A stretch of DNA of 64,000 nt, taken from NCBI RefSeq assembly GCF_000708675.1, contig NZ_JELR01000002.1, positions 744,001-808,000 on the forward strand, read 5' to 3'. A model generated the notes under the pieces. That model was not told the DNA's origin. It worked only from the letters and a program-made list of their open reading frames with translations, and did not search any database. Position 1 is the stretch's first letter; each line of letters starts with the position of its first letter. The stretch is from Microbulbifer sp. HZ11. Lineage in GTDB: Bacteria > Pseudomonadota > Gammaproteobacteria > Pseudomonadales > Cellvibrionaceae. This document shows positions 45,545 to 53,929 of the stretch, piece by piece. The translations under genes and the position numbers were made by a program.

Positions 45545-46455
45545 TGAGAAAAATCCAGGTTACAGCGGCGGAGTAACGCGCTCGCTATCTGTCGATATTG
45601 GTTGAGAGGCTCTCGCCGGATAACAGGGGACTTTGCGGCATCGTCGAGACTGGTGGTCACCAGGCCGAGGTCCACAAGGCGCTGCACCGCCGAATAAACC
45701 TTGTTCTTGCGGTGACGCGATGGGAGGTTGAGTATCCCTACTTGCGCGCCACTCTGCAGTGCTTCAAACACCATGGAGATGCTGTCCCGCGTAACCCACA
45801 CCTGTTCCACAGAAGCCAACTGCTGTTCCAGCCAGCCCGGCTCACACTCACTCCAGGAAACCACATTGAACTCAGGCTGCGCCAACCGCAACAGCGAGGA
45901 ATCCGGCGAGCGACGACTATCGGCAAGGGTCCAGCGCACAGAACTTGCCGCGAGCTGGTTGATATCCCGCTCCAGCGCCACACAATCCCAGGCAAAGTGC
46001 CGACTTGGCCCTCCCAGTAGAATAAGCCCGGTATTCGGTTGCGCCGGGGCCTTCGGCAGTGGACCGGTCAGTGCGCCCAATGTAGTCAGGACGTTCGGCA
46101 AAGGTGGTGGGCGGTCGTGCTCGGGGATTACCGCAAAGTCAAACAGGCTAACAGGTAAACTGGGCTTCATCAGCACTACGCTGCGGCCACCAAAGCTCCG
46201 TCGCGCTGCGATCATTGGCAAGTGGCACCGGTGACCAGCTCCAATAATGAAGTTGGGCAGCCCGAGCTCCGTCGCTCCCGCTACCTCCAACGCCCGGCGT
46301 AGGGCTCCAGGCCGCCACTGATGTAACTGCTCGCAGCTAACATCGCATGACTGCACACCGTCAGAACCCACCAATTCACTCACTCCGTGAAGCAGTGCCG
46401 CACTCTGTTTCTCGTGCGCCCGGTTACCGTCGAGAAATCGCCAGATAGTTAGCAA
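45541..46455 (-). CDS. ELM1/GtrOC1-family putative glycosyltransferase
   Basis: A 304-residue protein of the mitochondrial-fission ELM1 family (PF06258, DUF1022). Features: IWRFLDGNRAHEKQSAALL near the N-terminus, then LPNFIIGAGHRCHLPMI, LILLGGPSRHFAWD and VTRDSISMVFEALQSGAQVGIL. Bacterial members occur in glycan clusters and have a GT-B-like fold, so a glycosyltransferase role is likely. Divergent promoters with the gene at 46705 must lie in the 249-base gap upstream. Confidence 0.82.
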   Translation of the reverse strand: MLTIWRFLDGNRAHEKQSAALLHGVSELVGSDGVQSCDVSCEQLHQWRPGALRRALEVAGATELGLPNFIIGAGHRCHLPMIAARRSFGGRSVVLMKPSLPVSLFDFAVIPEHDRPPPLPNVLTTLGALTGPLPKAPAQPNTGLILLGGPSRHFAWDCVALERDINQLAASSVRWTLADSRRSPDSSLLRLAQPEFNVVSWSECEPGWLEQQLASVEQVWVTRDSISMVFEALQSGAQVGILNLPSRHRKNKVYSAVQRLVDLGLVTTSLDDAAKSPVIRREPLNQYRQIASALLRRCNLDFSQ

Positions 46456-46704
46456 GACGTCAGCCTCATTCGAGCTCTCTGCCGAGACCGAGGGAAGCGG
46501 CAGTCATTGGGTGTACAGGTAGCAGTCAGGCCGAAATGCTACCCCAGGGTGCAGGTGAAAATACAGTTTTCCCCATCCGCATCACCTATGGCGGTACGCC
46601 GCCTCCACCAATTGAACACCGCTTTCACAGCAGTATAATGCTGCACAACAACCCGTCTGGGCCACAGCGCCCGGCCTGCCGCCTTGCCTGGTTTTGCTTT
46701 TCCT

Positions 46705-47730
46705 ATGCGCATTCTTCATATCGACCACCACCAGTACCGCAAGTACGGCCACTTACGGGTCAGCTGGGCGCGGAAGCTTTACACCGGACTGATCCGTGCG
46801 GGATACAATGTGCTCGCATTCAGTGACCGCGACGTCGCAAAATTTGAAGCGCCACTGGGTATCCGCGACCTCGGTAGAAAAAAAACCAACATACGCCTAA
46901 TGCAGACTGTGGATGCATTTCAACCCGAGCTGATCATCTTTGGCCATTGTGACCTGATCGATAACGCGACCTTTCTTGAGATACGCCGCAGACACCCGGA
47001 TATCATCCTCGCGGGGTGCAACAACGACCCGCTGTTTGTGCCCCGCAACGCCACCAATATCCAATCGCGCTGCGCCGTCGCCGACGCCATGTTTGTGTCC
47101 ACAGGCATCAGGGACCTAGCACCATTCAGCGGTATTCGGGCAAAACTGTGGCATATGCCGAACCCCGTTGATCCCAGCGAGGAAACCGCTGATGTCAGCA
47201 ACCTCGCAGGCACTGATCCCACCTTGCAGGCAGATTTGCTTTTTTGCAGCAAATCGGAAAGTCACACCGAGCGTGGAAAGCTGGTTTCCAGATTGAAAAC
47301 GGCCCTCCCAGGCGATTTCCGTTTCCATACCCCCGGAATGTTCGGTCAGCCGACCCTTTGGGGGCGAGATTACGAACGCAAACTCGCCACTAGCAAAATG
47401 GGATTGAATCTCAATCGGCAGGAAGGCTATCAGTGGTACTCTTCCGCGCGTATCGCTCAGATGGCCGGCAATGGCTTGTTGATTCTTACGCACAAAGCCG
47501 CCGAGTTTGATGACTTTATGCCGAGCGAGACCCTCGCCTACTTTGACGGCGAAGATACCTTACTCGACCAACTAACCGAATTTCACCATGACGACGCCAA
47601 GCGTCGCCATTGGGCGGGCAGATGCAGAGATTTCTTTCATCGGGAAATAAACAACACCCTGTATGCTCAGTACATTGTCGAGGCAGCTACAGGAGCCCGG
47701 TTCAGCCACGACTACGTCTGGGCGCAGTAA
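46705..47730 (+). CDS. GT-B glycosyltransferase-like protein
   Basis: A 341-residue protein. The ATG at 46705 (MRILHIDHHQYRKYGHLRVSW) is preferred to one seven codons upstream. The C-terminal part (MGLNLNRQEGYQWYSSARIAQMAGNGLLI...HKAAEFDDF) resembles the CgeB/Glyco_trans_1_2 group of spore-maturation-type transferases. An acceptor cannot be predicted. Followed 109 bases later by ugd, same strand. Confidence 0.78.
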   Translation: MRILHIDHHQYRKYGHLRVSWARKLYTGLIRAGYNVLAFSDRDVAKFEAPLGIRDLGRKKTNIRLMQTVDAFQPELIIFGHCDLIDNATFLEIRRRHPDIILAGCNNDPLFVPRNATNIQSRCAVADAMFVSTGIRDLAPFSGIRAKLWHMPNPVDPSEETADVSNLAGTDPTLQADLLFCSKSESHTERGKLVSRLKTALPGDFRFHTPGMFGQPTLWGRDYERKLATSKMGLNLNRQEGYQWYSSARIAQMAGNGLLILTHKAAEFDDFMPSETLAYFDGEDTLLDQLTEFHHDDAKRRHWAGRCRDFFHREINNTLYAQYIVEAATGARFSHDYVWAQ

Positions 47731-47839
47731 TCCCGTGAAGCAGCACCATTGACACGCTTCACCGCTAAAATTGTATTTTTTGCCGCTGCGCCGCTAATGC
47801 TTTGCGTAAGCAGATATCCTTGAAACTGGAGACAGAAGA

Positions 47840-49189
47840 ATGAATGTTACCGTTTTTGGTACCGGCTACGTTGGCCTGGTACAGGCGGCCGTACTGGCAG
47901 AGGCAGGCCATCGAGTGGCCTGCATTGATATTGACGAAGACAAGATCGAACGCCTGAAGCAGGGCCACATCCCCATTTTCGAACCGGGACTGGCGCCACT
48001 GGTCAAACGCAACAACGAATCTGGCAACCTTAGTTTCTCCACCAGCGCCGCAGACGGTGTAGCGCACGGCGATCTTATTTTTATCGCGGTCGGCACCCCA
48101 CCAGACGAAGACGGCTCTGCGGATCTGCGCTATGTACTTACTGTGGCCCGCACTATTGCCGAACACATGGACGGCAAGAAGTACATCATCAATAAATCCA
48201 CGGTACCGGTGGGCACTGCGGACAAAGTGCGCGAAGAGGTGACTCGCACTCTGAAAGAGCGCAACGCACTCAATCTCGAGTTCGATGTAATCTCAAACCC
48301 AGAGTTTCTCAAGGAAGGATCTGCGGTAGCGGACTGCATGAAGCCGGACCGTATTATTATCGGCACCTCAGAGAATGCCTCAGAACAGAAGATGCGTCAG
48401 CTATACGCACCATTTAATCGCAACCACGACAAGGTGATTGTGATGGATGTGCGCAGTGCGGAACTGGCCAAGTATGCCGCCAACTGTATGCTCGCCACCA
48501 AGATCAGCTTTATGAATGAAATGGCGGTGATTGCTGACCGTGTGGGCGCGGATATCGAAGCTGTCCGCCAGGGTATCGGCTCCGACCCTCGCATCGGCTA
48601 TCACTTTATCTACCCGGGTATCGGCTACGGGGGCTCCTGCTTCCCGAAGGACGTTCAGGCCCTGAAGACTACTGCCGCGCAGCTGGGCATTGAGCCCAAG
48701 GTCCTGAATGCGGTCGAAGAGCGCAATCACAGCCAGAAACACTATCTGCTGGACAAGATCGTGCAGCGATATGGCAACGACCTTTCCGGGAAAACCTTTG
48801 CCCTGTGGGGGCTGGCATTCAAGCCCAATACCGACGACATGCGCGAAGCCCCTGCGCGGGTGCTGATGGAAGAGCTCTGGCAGCGCGGTGCGCGTGTCCA
48901 GGCGTTCGACCCGGAGGCGATGGAAGAGTGCCAGAGAATCTACGGTGCCCGTCCGGACCTGCAGCTGTGTGGAACCAAGGAAAGTGCTCTTGCCAATGCC
49001 GAAGCGCTGATCATTGCAACTGAGTGGCAGCAGTTCAAAGCGATTGACGTGGGTGCAGTGACCTCCGGCCTGATAAGCCCTGTCATTTTCGACGGCCGCA
49101 ATCTGTACGACCCGCTACAGGTCGCAGAATCGGGAATTGAGTATCATTGCGTGGGCAGGCCAGAAATAAACGGCAACATAAACGGTTAG
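47840..49189 (+). CDS. ugd: UDP-glucose 6-dehydrogenase
   Basis: A 449-residue enzyme. FGTGYVGL (6-13) binds NAD; KSTVPVGT, NPEFLKEGSA (153-162), Lys211 in AELAKYAAN and catalytic Cys267 in GYGGSCFPKD are all present. It oxidises UDP-glucose to UDP-glucuronate, feeding the epimerase encoded at 35469. A GGAGACAGAAGA site lies before the ATG. Confidence 0.95.
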   Translation: MNVTVFGTGYVGLVQAAVLAEAGHRVACIDIDEDKIERLKQGHIPIFEPGLAPLVKRNNESGNLSFSTSAADGVAHGDLIFIAVGTPPDEDGSADLRYVLTVARTIAEHMDGKKYIINKSTVPVGTADKVREEVTRTLKERNALNLEFDVISNPEFLKEGSAVADCMKPDRIIIGTSENASEQKMRQLYAPFNRNHDKVIVMDVRSAELAKYAANCMLATKISFMNEMAVIADRVGADIEAVRQGIGSDPRIGYHFIYPGIGYGGSCFPKDVQALKTTAAQLGIEPKVLNAVEERNHSQKHYLLDKIVQRYGNDLSGKTFALWGLAFKPNTDDMREAPARVLMEELWQRGARVQAFDPEAMEECQRIYGARPDLQLCGTKESALANAEALIIATEWQQFKAIDVGAVTSGLISPVIFDGRNLYDPLQVAESGIEYHCVGRPEINGNING

Positions 49190-49205
49190 ATGGCTGAGCG
49201 TGTGC

Positions 49206-50123
49206 TCAGCTGTGCGTGCGGTAGAAATCCGATCGGGCTCCCATGGAGCCGGTCACGATGCCTGCTGAGCGACAAACCTTCAACCAACTGCGGTAGGCGT
49301 CATCCCGGCGGCCACCCAGTTGGAGAAAGGGAATTTTGATAAATGCCGCCAGCAACTGAAAAAAGCCCGAGAGGAGAATACGCAGCCGGCCGCGACCACA
49401 GGCCATTTTTTGAACAGCCTGAGTGGTGCCCGCCGAGTACTTGCGCCGCGACTGCCAGCGCACACTCACCCGTTCCCGCGGAATCACTTCGTACACCACG
49501 GCTTCCGCACAGAACACGATCTCAATACCCCTCTTCACCACTTCGGTAAAGAAAAGGGTGTCCTCCCCCCCGGCAAACGGGCGGGACTCATCAAATCGCA
49601 ACCCCAGATCCTGAGTGACCGCTATCGGAATCAGTACATTGTTTGTCGCACAGTACTGCCGCCGCGTTCCTGTGATATAACAATTCCGCTCGTAGAATTC
49701 AGCCATTACGGGTGAGGTACCATCCGGTACCCGAGCGCACACACGGCCGCTTACCACACAATTCCCACCCAATTTGAAGGCGCAGCTAACGAGATTCACC
49801 AGCCAGGACCGCTCCACCCACTCATCATCATCGATAAACACCAGATAACGGGCTCCGTGCCTATGGGCCTCCTCGATCGCGCGATTGCGAGCACATGGAA
49901 TACCCCGCCGGGCCTCGCAGTAATACCGCAGCCTCAACGGGAAACTATTGCACAGGCTGGATATCAGAGATTCGGCGCTACCGTTCGGGTCGTTATCAAC
50001 AATGGAGATCTGGGTTTCCAGAGTATCCGGCAGCGCCATTTGAGACAGACTACTGAGCACATGCTCAAGTTGCCGAGGGCGCCGATAGGTACAAATGGCG
50101 ATATCGAGTATCGGATTGGACAA
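49206..50123 (-). CDS. Family 2 glycosyltransferase
   Basis: A 305-residue GT-A enzyme: LDIAICTYRRPRQLEHVLSSL (6-26), ISIVDNDPNGSAE, RNRAIEEAHRHGARYLVFIDDDEWVERSW (DDD metal site) and GGEDTLFFTEVVKRG (ED catalytic motif). The C-terminus has a hydrophobic LLSGFFQLLAAFIKIPFL segment that may dock to the membrane. Stop is 17 bases from the convergent ugd stop. Confidence 0.88.
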   Translation of the reverse strand: MSNPILDIAICTYRRPRQLEHVLSSLSQMALPDTLETQISIVDNDPNGSAESLISSLCNSFPLRLRYYCEARRGIPCARNRAIEEAHRHGARYLVFIDDDEWVERSWLVNLVSCAFKLGGNCVVSGRVCARVPDGTSPVMAEFYERNCYITGTRRQYCATNNVLIPIAVTQDLGLRFDESRPFAGGEDTLFFTEVVKRGIEIVFCAEAVVYEVIPRERVSVRWQSRRKYSAGTTQAVQKMACGRGRLRILLSGFFQLLAAFIKIPFLQLGGRRDDAYRSWLKVCRSAGIVTGSMGARSDFYRTHS

Positions 50124-50304
50124 CTAAAACTCCCGGCCAGACGGCCAAACCTCACAGATCTGAGCCGGAGCCTAACCGCCGCCCAGGAGGAAGTCCAACA
50201 TACACAGCTCCCGTTAAGTTGCGTCGGCCAGAAAATTACTAAAAGGTTACCAGGGCAGTATTGAAGCCCTCCCCCACGGCAGTATAATTTCGACCCATTA
50301 TAAA

Positions 50305-51600
50305 ATGGCCGGGCCCCAGACTCCGCCAGTAAACTCCACCTCAATCGGTGACCAGATGTTCGGAACAAGCAGTACCCCTTCAGTCCCCAACAACCCGACG
50401 AACATGCTGTTCCGACAAGAAGATTCCCGCTGGCTGTCGTCACTTGTCACATTTGCCGGCGCCGCCCTGATCCTGATCCTCTGTGCATACTACTTCGCCC
50501 CCAAGATTGCGCGGGTGCAAACCGCCTTCTACATAACACTGCTCCCCACAACCCTGCTCTTGTTATGTTGGCGGCGAAACTTCCAATTCCTCTGGTCCTG
50601 GCAGTTCGCTACTTTCATGTTGCCGCCGTTGCTACTGGCTCTATCAACACTATGGGCGGATAAGACACAAGCCGATGTTTTCCGTGAGCCGGGATACTAC
50701 TTTAAGCTGGTTGCCTATTTGGCCCTTTTCTATTGCTGCCTCTACTTTGTACTGGAGCAGAAGGGCGAGGCCGCCCTTGAGCGTTGGCTGTTATGGCTGA
50801 TCCCCGTTGGCCTGGTTTCCGCCATCGCCTCACTGATCATGTATGGGCAAGACGGAGGCTTTACTGACTTCCGCCGAATTGGCGGCATTTCTCTTGAGGG
50901 CGACATCGACAAGACGGGAATGCTCTACGGCTTTCACGCACTCTTTTGTTGCTATGGTCTTACGCTTACATCACGTAAATGGCGACTGATTTCAGCGGCC
51001 GCACTATTCGCCAGCTGTACCTATATCTTCTTTTCCCAAACCAAAATACCGATCGTCATGGCGATCCTGGCACTGCTGTTCGCGGTCTGTACCCTTGGCA
51101 GCAAAGCCGCCAAGGGGATTCTTGTTCTGGTAATCATCGCCGCCGTGCCACTGGGCTACCAACTGATGTTCGGCGAGCTTCCCCTTCTGCAAAGAAGTAA
51201 CGCCTACTCTATCCGTCTTGAACTCTGGAGCAAGGCGCTGGAAGGCTTCGCACAGTCGCCATGGATCGGTAATGGCCTATCCCACAAGGTATTCCTCGAT
51301 CTCCACACGACATTACCACACCCGCATAATTACCTGGTGGATATTGCGCGCTTCTGTGGGGTGCTCGGTCTGAGCGCCTTCCTATGGCAATTGGCAGCAG
51401 TGGGCCTGACAGTCCTGAAAAACTATCGGCAGATTGACTGGCTGAAAGCGGTATACATTGGTTGGTTCGGTTTCGGCGTACTGGCCATGCTGGTGTATGC
51501 CCAGCAACCGCTCACCAAACCGAACTACATGTGGTTTTTCTACTGGATACCGCTTGCCGTACTGTTGGTACTGAGCCAGCTGCGCAATACTCAAAAGTAA
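50305..51600 (+). CDS. O-antigen ligase-like (Wzy_C) membrane protein
   Basis: Up to 431 residues (ATG at 50356 or 50404 are alternative starts) with about 10-12 transmembrane helices. The large periplasmic loop includes RLELWSKALEGFAQSPWIGNG and the conserved HPHNYLVDIARFCGVLGL, the Wzy_C/WaaL signature. It would join O-polysaccharide to lipid A-core, or polymerise it, at the periplasmic face. Ligase versus polymerase cannot be decided here. Confidence 0.85.
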   Translation: MAGPQTPPVNSTSIGDQMFGTSSTPSVPNNPTNMLFRQEDSRWLSSLVTFAGAALILILCAYYFAPKIARVQTAFYITLLPTTLLLLCWRRNFQFLWSWQFATFMLPPLLLALSTLWADKTQADVFREPGYYFKLVAYLALFYCCLYFVLEQKGEAALERWLLWLIPVGLVSAIASLIMYGQDGGFTDFRRIGGISLEGDIDKTGMLYGFHALFCCYGLTLTSRKWRLISAAALFASCTYIFFSQTKIPIVMAILALLFAVCTLGSKAAKGILVLVIIAAVPLGYQLMFGELPLLQRSNAYSIRLELWSKALEGFAQSPWIGNGLSHKVFLDLHTTLPHPHNYLVDIARFCGVLGLSAFLWQLAAVGLTVLKNYRQIDWLKAVYIGWFGFGVLAMLVYAQQPLTKPNYMWFFYWIPLAVLLVLSQLRNTQK

Positions 51601-51691
51601 CAACCTAGGGGGCGGGAGGTGCGATGCCTTTTCAGCAGAATCAGATGAGCAGTACGGCACAAAATTTGTGCCGAAACGCCCCGCCTCAATG

Positions 51692-52606
51692 TTACGGCAC
51701 TTCGTTTAAAAACCGATACAAATCGTAGCTCTCAAATACCGCGCGGATTTTACAGTCATTGCCCCCCCTGGAGCGCCAGTTCTCCTGCTGCAGCGCCACT
51801 TCTTGAGACCCGTCCACCGTCAAAAAGCGCCCGGACCAGTCCCGGGTATCGGGCAATCTCGCGCAGGGCGTACCCTGCAGTAGACTCATGGCCTTCAGCC
51901 ATACATCGTCCGCACCGGGGCACAACGTGAGGAATTTGTCCTTGGCGAAAGCGTCGTCGTGCAACGAGCCGGGAAAATACAGCACACCACCGACACCGGT
52001 CGGAAATACCAACGGTGAAGACTCGCCGTCGCAATTCTGCCAGCGCCAGTCAGCATACCAGTCGCTGTAGGGTTTCAGCTTGCCGCGCTTATCCAGCTGC
52101 ATCAGGTGGGCACGATGGCAGTGGATCCAGGTCGGGTTGCGAAGCCATGCGCGGTATAGCTGATCGATCATGTCCGGAGGGTACAGGGTATCGTCGTCGA
52201 CGGTGATGATCAGGCTGTCCGGATATTTTTCAAACGCGTAGAAATACTTGGTATAGGGGCCGAGGTCCTCGACATAGAAAATCTGCAGCCCGCGCTTCTG
52301 CTGACGTATCAGACTCTCGGGTAACTGTCCCTCCGGGAACTGTTCTCGAGACAACCACAGTACCACCACATCCGGTTTCAGCCACTGCTGAAACACGCTT
52401 TCCACCGCGTACACCACATTATGGATGCGACGATCGAATGAGGTGAGAGACACAACGATGCTGTGCTCTTTATCGTTTCCGACCCCCATATCACTACAAC
52501 CAAGCACCTGCTGCTGTAACAGCTGCACCCGGAGCACGGACTCCAACTTGCGGTTATTCACCCGGTCGTGCTTGCGAAGCCGCCCTTTCAACAGACTAGA
52601 AAACAT
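51692..52606 (-). CDS. GT-A glycosyltransferase-like protein
   Basis: About 304 residues from the ATG at 52606 (MFSSLLKGRLRKHD); an ATG at 52723 would add 39 residues without homology or a site. Features: SIVVSLTSFDRRIHNVVYAVESV, VVVLWLSREQFPEG, LIITVDDDTLYPPDMIDQLYRAW (DDD metal site) and the TGVGGVLYFPGSL acceptor loop with PGADDVWLK. This is a common small glycosyltransferase of capsule and lipopolysaccharide clusters. Confidence 0.82.
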   Translation of the reverse strand: MFSSLLKGRLRKHDRVNNRKLESVLRVQLLQQQVLGCSDMGVGNDKEHSIVVSLTSFDRRIHNVVYAVESVFQQWLKPDVVVLWLSREQFPEGQLPESLIRQQKRGLQIFYVEDLGPYTKYFYAFEKYPDSLIITVDDDTLYPPDMIDQLYRAWLRNPTWIHCHRAHLMQLDKRGKLKPYSDWYADWRWQNCDGESSPLVFPTGVGGVLYFPGSLHDDAFAKDKFLTLCPGADDVWLKAMSLLQGTPCARLPDTRDWSGRFLTVDGSQEVALQQENWRSRGGNDCKIRAVFESYDLYRFLNEVP

Positions 52607-52723
52607 ACGTTCTGTCCCACACAGCCAATTTCTCTCTCCCGAAACACCTCTCTTTCGATACGCAATATTGTATGGGTAAAGCGAAGACGACTCTATGAAA
52701 CAGCAATCAGCCGGAAAACGCAC

Positions 52724-52762
52724 AAAAAAAGGGCGGATCCCCGAAGGGTATCCGCCCTTTTT
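52724..52762. terminator. Bidirectional terminator
   Basis: AAAAAAGGGCGGAT / ATCCGCCCTTTTT with an inner ccccgaagggg-like loop, next to the ilvE stop. It ends the minus-strand ilvE transcript and marks the right edge of the glycan cluster. Confidence 0.87.
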
Positions 52763-52783
52763 CCGTTGCCGCCGAGCTAAAAA

Positions 52784-53740
52784 TCAGGCCGACGCGGCTA
52801 CCGCCTCACAGGTCTCATGTACATCACTGAGCCAACCCATATGTGCCTGACTCCTGCCCTGTACCGCATCGAAATACATCTGTTGCAGGCGCTTGGTGAC
52901 CGGACCGCGACGGCCCGAACCGATGGTGCGGCCATCCAGCATGCGGATCGGCAGGACTTCTGCGGCGGTGCCGGTGAAGAAGGCTTCGTCGGCAATATAC
53001 ACCTCGTCGCGGGTGATGCGCTTTTCCTTCACCTGGTAGCCACACTCGTCTGCTAGCTGTATCACCGACGCGCGGGTAATGCCATCCAGACAGGAGGTCA
53101 GTTCCGGGGTGTATATGACCCCATCGCTGACCAGGAAGAAGTTCTCGCCACTGCCCTCGGCCACATATCCTTCCGGGTCCAGCAGCAGGGCTTCTTCACA
53201 GCCATTGCGGATGGCTTCCTGCAGGGCCAGCATAGAGTTGATGTAATTGCCATTGGCTTTGGCCTTACACATGGCAATATTTACATGGTGGCGGGTATAG
53301 GAAGAGGTATTGACCTTGATCCCCAGCTCGCGGGCCTCCGGGGTCATGTAGCTCGGCCACTCCCAGGCGGCAACAATCACATGGGTCTGCAGGGAATCCG
53401 CGCGCAGTCCCATGCCCTCAGATCCGTAAAACACCATCGGGCGCAGGTAGGCCTCCTTTAGGCCGTTCTCTCGCACCACCAGACGTTGCGCTTCGTTGAG
53501 CTGTTCTTCGTCAAACGGCATGGGCATGTTCATGATCTTGGCGGAACGGAACAGGCGGCGGGTGTGTTCGTTCAGACGGAAGATGCTGGTGCCGCCATCG
53601 GCGGTTTCGTAGGCGCGCACACCTTCGAAAACACCCATTCCATAGTGAAGGGTGTGGGTAAGCACATGAACCCGGGCATCGCGCCAGGGAACCAGCTCAC
53701 CATCAAACCAGATAACGCCGTCTCGATCGGCAAAAGACAT
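52784..53740 (-). CDS. ilvE: Branched-chain amino acid aminotransferase
   Basis: A 318-residue fold-type IV PLP enzyme. LHYGMGVFEGVRAYE (31-45), NIAMCKAKANGNYINSML (PLP-binding Lys in CKAKANG), EGYVAEGSGENFFLV and the C-terminal GTAAEVLPIRMLDGRTIG are IlvE hallmarks. It carries out the last step of Val, Leu and Ile synthesis. The start MSFADRDGVIWFDGE fits the family, and a GGAG site lies upstream. Confidence 0.94.
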   Translation of the reverse strand: MSFADRDGVIWFDGELVPWRDARVHVLTHTLHYGMGVFEGVRAYETADGGTSIFRLNEHTRRLFRSAKIMNMPMPFDEEQLNEAQRLVVRENGLKEAYLRPMVFYGSEGMGLRADSLQTHVIVAAWEWPSYMTPEARELGIKVNTSSYTRHHVNIAMCKAKANGNYINSMLALQEAIRNGCEEALLLDPEGYVAEGSGENFFLVSDGVIYTPELTSCLDGITRASVIQLADECGYQVKEKRITRDEVYIADEAFFTGTAAEVLPIRMLDGRTIGSGRRGPVTKRLQQMYFDAVQGRSQAHMGWLSDVHETCEAVAASA

Positions 53741-53771
53741 GGGGATCTCCTACAAAATTCTATTACGCACT

Positions 53772-53856
53772 CTGTAGGAGTTCAGGCCTGGGGGAGGATG
53801 GTCGAGCCCTGAAAAGGGATGATCGAATCAGTTCGCCAGCAGGCTGGCTCCTACAG
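53772..53856. repeat. REP-like inverted pair between ilvE and glnE
   Basis: CTGTAGGAG at 53772-53780 and its complement CTCCTACAG at 53848-53856, each beside GC-rich bases (aggcctggggg and caggctgg). They could be an extragenic palindromic repeat pair. A single occurrence was noticed in this window. Confidence 0.35.
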
Positions 53857-53929
53857 CACAGAACCAGGTGAAAAACAGTTTAAGCGGGCAGCGGGAATGG
53901 CGAGGCACAGAAATCCCTTAAAAGGGAAT

